Assembly: GCF_000308775.1 (NCBI RefSeq)
Contig: NZ_BAGJ01000092.1
Location: 1-33,716 of the forward strand
DNA: 33,716 nucleotides
Source of the DNA: Nocardia testacea NBRC 100365
Lineage (GTDB): Bacteria > Actinomycetota > Actinomycetes > Mycobacteriales > Mycobacteriaceae
Direction: 5' to 3'
This document shows positions 31,009-33,716 of this stretch, in pieces. Made by a program: the position numbers and the translations under genes. The first letter of the stretch is position 1; every line of letters begins with the position of its first letter. The notes under the pieces are model-generated. The model had not been told where the DNA came from, ran no database searches, and saw nothing but the letters and a program-made list of their open reading frames with translations.

Positions 31009-32327
31009 CGCTGCTCGCCCACGGCCTGGGCGGTGCCGCGGATCTGCCGATTCCGCTGACCTACGCGCTGATCGGCGCGGCCTGGGCCCTCACCTTCTCG
31101 TTCGCGGTGATCGCCTTCGCCTGGCGGGAACCGCGGCTGGACCCGGATTCGCCCGGTATCGGTGTGCCGCGGGCTGTGCGGTCGGTCGTGGACGCGCCGG
31201 TCGTGCGCACGGGGGTCGCGGCCGTGAGCGCGGCGGCCTTCGGCACGATCCTGGCGATCGGCGCGTTCGGCCCCGCCGATCCGGCCGGTAGTCCGGTCCC
31301 GGGTGTCCTGTACGTCTTCCTGTGGGTCGGCGTGCCCGTCGCATCACTGCTGGTCGGACCCGTGTGGAAGGTGCTGTCCCCGGCGCGGGCGGTGTATCGC
31401 GGGTACTGCGTGGTCACGCGGCGCCGGCCCGAGTCCGGCCTGCTGCGCTACCCGGACGCGTGGGGGAGGTGGCCGGCGGCGCTGGGGTTGTTCGGCTTCG
31501 TCTGGCTGGAACTCGCCTCTCCGAACCCGGGTTCGGTCACCGCGGTGACCCTGTGGCTGGCCGGGTACCTGGTCCTCACCGTGGCCGGCCTACTCGTGTT
31601 CGGCACCGTCTGGGCCGAGCGGGCCGACCCGCTCGAGGTGTACAGCAGCCTGCTCGGGCGGTTGAGCCCGGTCGGCCGTGGTGAATCGCGCGCCCTCGTG
31701 CTGCGCGCACCGCTGGCGAATCTCGCGGGAACGCCGGTGGGAGCGGGGTCGGTGGCGGTGGCGGCGACGCTGCTGGGTTCCACGGCATTCGACAGTTTCT
31801 CGTTGTTCCCGTGGTGGCGAACCCTGGTATCCGACGCCGGGCCGCCGCCCACGGTGATGTCGACTCTGGGGTTGCTGGTGTTCATCGGCGCGGTAGGAGT
31901 GAGTTTCCGGTTCGCCGCGGCGGCCACCGGAGGCCTTTCCCGCGCCGACCGCCGCCTGCTGCCCGGGAAACTCGCCTATACCCTGACGCCGATCATCGCC
32001 GGGTATGTGATCGCCCACTATCTGAGCTTCCTGGTCGAGAAGGGCCAGGCGACGGTGATCTTGTTCGCGGACCCTTTCGGGTACGGCTGGAACCTGTTCG
32101 GATTGGCCGATCGCGAGGTCGCGTATGTGCTGTCCGCGCAGCCGGCGGTGCTGGGAACACTCAAGGTGCTCGCGGTGGTCCTGGGCCATATCCTCGGTGT
32201 CGCCGCCGCGCACGATCGCTGCCTGCAGTTGCTGCCGCGGGCGCATCGGCTCACCGGACAGCTCGCGCTCATGCTGCTCATGGTCGGGTTCACCTTCACC
32301 GGGCTCTACCTTCTCTTCGACGCCTAG
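31005..32327 (+). CDS. Polytopic membrane protein (fenitrothion hydrolase-annotated family)
   Basis: ATG 31005 overlaps the lipoprotein stop by 4 bp. The 440-residue protein has about ten helices; it opens with LAHGLGGAADLPIPLTYALIGAAWALTFSFAVIAFAW, a His-Gly-x-Gly-x-x-D-L-P-x-P start typical of a family found across actinobacteria and often labelled fenitrothion hydrolase. That label comes from one cloned gene and probably does not describe the natural role. Other His lie in VIAHYLSF and VVLGHILGVAAAHDRC, at helix ends. No hydrolase motif is visible. With the preceding three genes it is a probable membrane complex. Confidence 0.78.
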   Translation: MTLLAHGLGGAADLPIPLTYALIGAAWALTFSFAVIAFAWREPRLDPDSPGIGVPRAVRSVVDAPVVRTGVAAVSAAAFGTILAIGAFGPADPAGSPVPGVLYVFLWVGVPVASLLVGPVWKVLSPARAVYRGYCVVTRRRPESGLLRYPDAWGRWPAALGLFGFVWLELASPNPGSVTAVTLWLAGYLVLTVAGLLVFGTVWAERADPLEVYSSLLGRLSPVGRGESRALVLRAPLANLAGTPVGAGSVAVAATLLGSTAFDSFSLFPWWRTLVSDAGPPPTVMSTLGLLVFIGAVGVSFRFAAAATGGLSRADRRLLPGKLAYTLTPIIAGYVIAHYLSFLVEKGQATVILFADPFGYGWNLFGLADREVAYVLSAQPAVLGTLKVLAVVLGHILGVAAAHDRCLQLLPRAHRLTGQLALMLLMVGFTFTGLYLLFDA

Positions 32328-32445
32328 CTGCTCCGCACCCGGAATTCCAGAAATTTTCGTGGGCGGCGATGAGTCCTGCGACGGCGTGCCGTCGTATCGG
32401 TTGAACGCGCCACCAACCCGGCGCGACCGACCCGAAGGACCGGAA

Positions 32446-32883
32446 ATGACCACCACCAGCCCCGCCACCGCCGTCTCCGCCGACATCACCGGCCGTCCCG
32501 GCACGATCCGCAACCGGGTCCTGTGGACCCTGCAGATCCTGCTCGGCCTGTTCTTCGTCATCGCCTCGGGCGGGCCGAAGCTCGTGATACCGAACGCGCT
32601 GGCCGACAATGCCCCCGAGAATCTGACGATCCCGTTCGCGCTGCTCGTTTTCATCGGGCTGGTCGAGGTCGCGGGTGGCGTCGGTCTGCTGGTGCCGCGG
32701 CTGGCTGCCCTTGCTGCCGTGGGCCTGTCGGTGCTCACCGTGCTCGCCGCCGGGACGCAGGCGTTCCTCGCCGGTGAGCCCGCGATGGCGATCTTCCCGC
32801 TGGTACTCGCGGTGGTTTTCGCCTGGATCGCCTATGAGCGCCGCGCCGGCCTGGTCGCGCTGCGGGACTCGCTGTCGCGATGA
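32446..32883 (+). CDS. DoxX-family membrane protein
   Basis: ATG 32446 follows AAGGA. The 145-residue protein has a polar leader and four helices: VLWTLQILLGLFFVIASGGPKLV, LTIPFALLVFIGLVEVAGGVGLLV, LAALAAVGLSVLTVLAAGTQAFLA and MAIFPLVLAVVFAWIAYERR. The layout (FxxxSGxPKL in helix 1, VEVAGGxGLL in helix 2) is typical of DoxX-like DUF proteins. In related bacteria DoxX members act in thiol and radical stress with a superoxide dismutase and a sulphurtransferase; those partners are not here. The 118-bp gap separates it from the four-gene operon, so it has probably its own promoter. Confidence 0.85.
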   Translation: MTTTSPATAVSADITGRPGTIRNRVLWTLQILLGLFFVIASGGPKLVIPNALADNAPENLTIPFALLVFIGLVEVAGGVGLLVPRLAALAAVGLSVLTVLAAGTQAFLAGEPAMAIFPLVLAVVFAWIAYERRAGLVALRDSLSR

Positions 32884-33225
32884 GGAATTCGTAGGTGGGA
32901 CCGGCGATCGGTGGCCAGGCCGGCGATCGCCGGTCCTGCGTGCCCGGATCGGCCCTGTCGGGTTGGCGGCGATCGAACCCAGCGGCCATCTGGCCCACGG
33001 CGTCGACCCGGGCGTCGCTCCGGGTGGCCGGTGTCATGTCCGGGGGGCGTCTACCGGGGGCGGTGCGCCTGCCAACTTCGATGGTGCGTCCTGGCCGGCC
33101 ATCGGACGGGCGGCAGGCCGACTCGGCGTGACTTCTTCTCGTCGACGTTCCCGGGGCCCCGGTGGCTCGGTCCGCGCTCTCCGCCGTCGCCGCCATCACC
33201 GCACCTCCGGATTTCTGCACGGCTC

Positions 33226-33509
33226 TTGTTCCAGGCTCGCGAAATACGGGCAGCGCCAATAGGTGGCGCAGCAGCGCGGTCGCGACACCATGCCCCTGCT
33301 GGGCCGGCTCGGTGGCGACTAACCCGGTCTCGGTGAGGCCGGGCCGGGCGCCGTCGGATGCCCGCCATGAACCATTTCCGCACGACCACGTATCCGAGCA
33401 GTCCGCGCGTCGGCCCCAGGTGACGCCGGATCTCCAGCCATCGCGGCGCGAACAGGGGCTGGTCACCCTCGGGGAGTTCGTCGCGCGAGACCAGAAACGG
33501 CACTTGCAC
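33226..33509 (-). pseudogene. GNAT acetyltransferase remnant, frameshifted
   Basis: In one minus frame, from GTG 33509, the sequence VPFLVSRDELPEGDQPLFAP, RWLEIRRHLGPTRGLLGYVVVRK looks protein-like up to about 33360. One frame over follows LTETGLVATEPAQQGHGVATALLRHLLALP, which has the acetyl-CoA-binding motif A of GNAT enzymes (Q-Q-G-H-G-V-A). A frameshift near 33360 separates them, and homology ends near 33226. Upstream of 33509 no start or continuing homology is seen. The family of the N-terminal part is not certain, so this may be two joined scraps. Confidence 0.5.
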
Positions 33510-33716
33510 CCACGGTCGCTGTCGCCCAGATCGCCGAAACCTTCGGCGATCGACGCAAACCGTCCGCCGACATCTCGACCGAGACCGCTCGTAACCAGCA
33601 GCTACGCAATATTCGCCCGAAATCGACCGGTGCTACGGCATCTCGGCTGCGAGCGGTCTTACTGCTATGAGTGCTGGGCCGACAGGTGGGTGCTGTCGGG
33701 TCGACGTGTTCGAGGG
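33510..33716. other. Right-edge non-coding stretch with a perfect hairpin
   Basis: GATCGCCGAA (33529-33538) pairs perfectly with TTCGGCGATC (33542-33551) around a 3-nt loop. No T run follows. I recognise no gene in the remaining bases to the window end, nor in the gap 32884-33225 to the left of the GNAT remnant. Confidence 0.5.

Noticed and set aside
1..33716. tRNA genes, CRISPR arrays, insertion sequences, prophage
   Set aside because: No cloverleaf-like arms with GTTCGAA outside coding sequence, no regularly spaced short repeats (only 249-bp coding repeats), and no transposase or integrase motifs were seen.

Overview
This 33.7 kb window is very GC-rich, with GC-biased third codon positions. 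It looks like chromosomal DNA of a mycolic-acid actinomycete, most likely Nocardia or a close relative. The pointers are DUF5753-type regulators, a DUF3556 membrane protein, a DapC-like aminotransferase and a lipoprotein penicillin-binding protein of mycobacterial type. No rRNA, tRNA, CRISPR array, transposase or phage gene was recognised. The left edge cuts through a repetitive gene, so it may be a contig end.

Layout. 1-1393 (-): a run of near-identical IPT/TIG domains, open at the left edge. 1394-3903: a decayed zone with a possible broken lipoprotein, a DUF5753 regulator stopped by a nonsense codon, and remnants of an aromatic-degradation operon (flavin hydroxylase tail, amidohydrolase without its N-terminus, then the N-terminus of another amidohydrolase). 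4048-6447: an operon of two membrane proteins and a GTP cyclohydrolase I, divergent from a cysteine-rich HTH regulator. 6448-8516: a small secreted protein, a conserved actinobacterial protein and a broken DinB-like gene. 8517-10277: ohr plus a membrane protein, divergent from a TetR regulator across a perfect 16-bp inverted repeat. 10260-13155: a mostly ruined redox cluster (KshB-like reductase and flavin reductase remnants, an intact NTF2-like protein, an intact Old Yellow Enzyme, an NTF2-like remnant). 13249-14418: a small alarmone synthetase-like protein and a 64-residue membrane protein.

14485-19039 (-): a carotenoid operon, MerR/LitR-like regulator > crtE > crtI > crtB, with a repeated CGATGCATAA element before both the regulator and crtE. 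19579-28334: DUF3556 membrane protein, Nudix hydrolase, CinA C-terminal-type amidohydrolase, lipoprotein PBP, DapC-like aminotransferase, HAD phosphatase, DoxX-like protein and a divergent UppP. 28584-32327 (+): four tightly overlapping genes (large polytopic membrane protein, 59-residue membrane peptide, His-bearing lipoprotein, second polytopic membrane protein). This is the best candidate for a poorly described envelope system, perhaps for metal handling. 32446-33716: a DoxX protein, a frameshifted GNAT remnant and non-coding DNA.

The main theme is the contrast between intact housekeeping and envelope genes and at least seven decayed accessory genes, most of them linked to catabolic redox chemistry. 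Nonsense codons, frameshifts and internal deletions occur together, which argues for real gene decay more than sequencing error.
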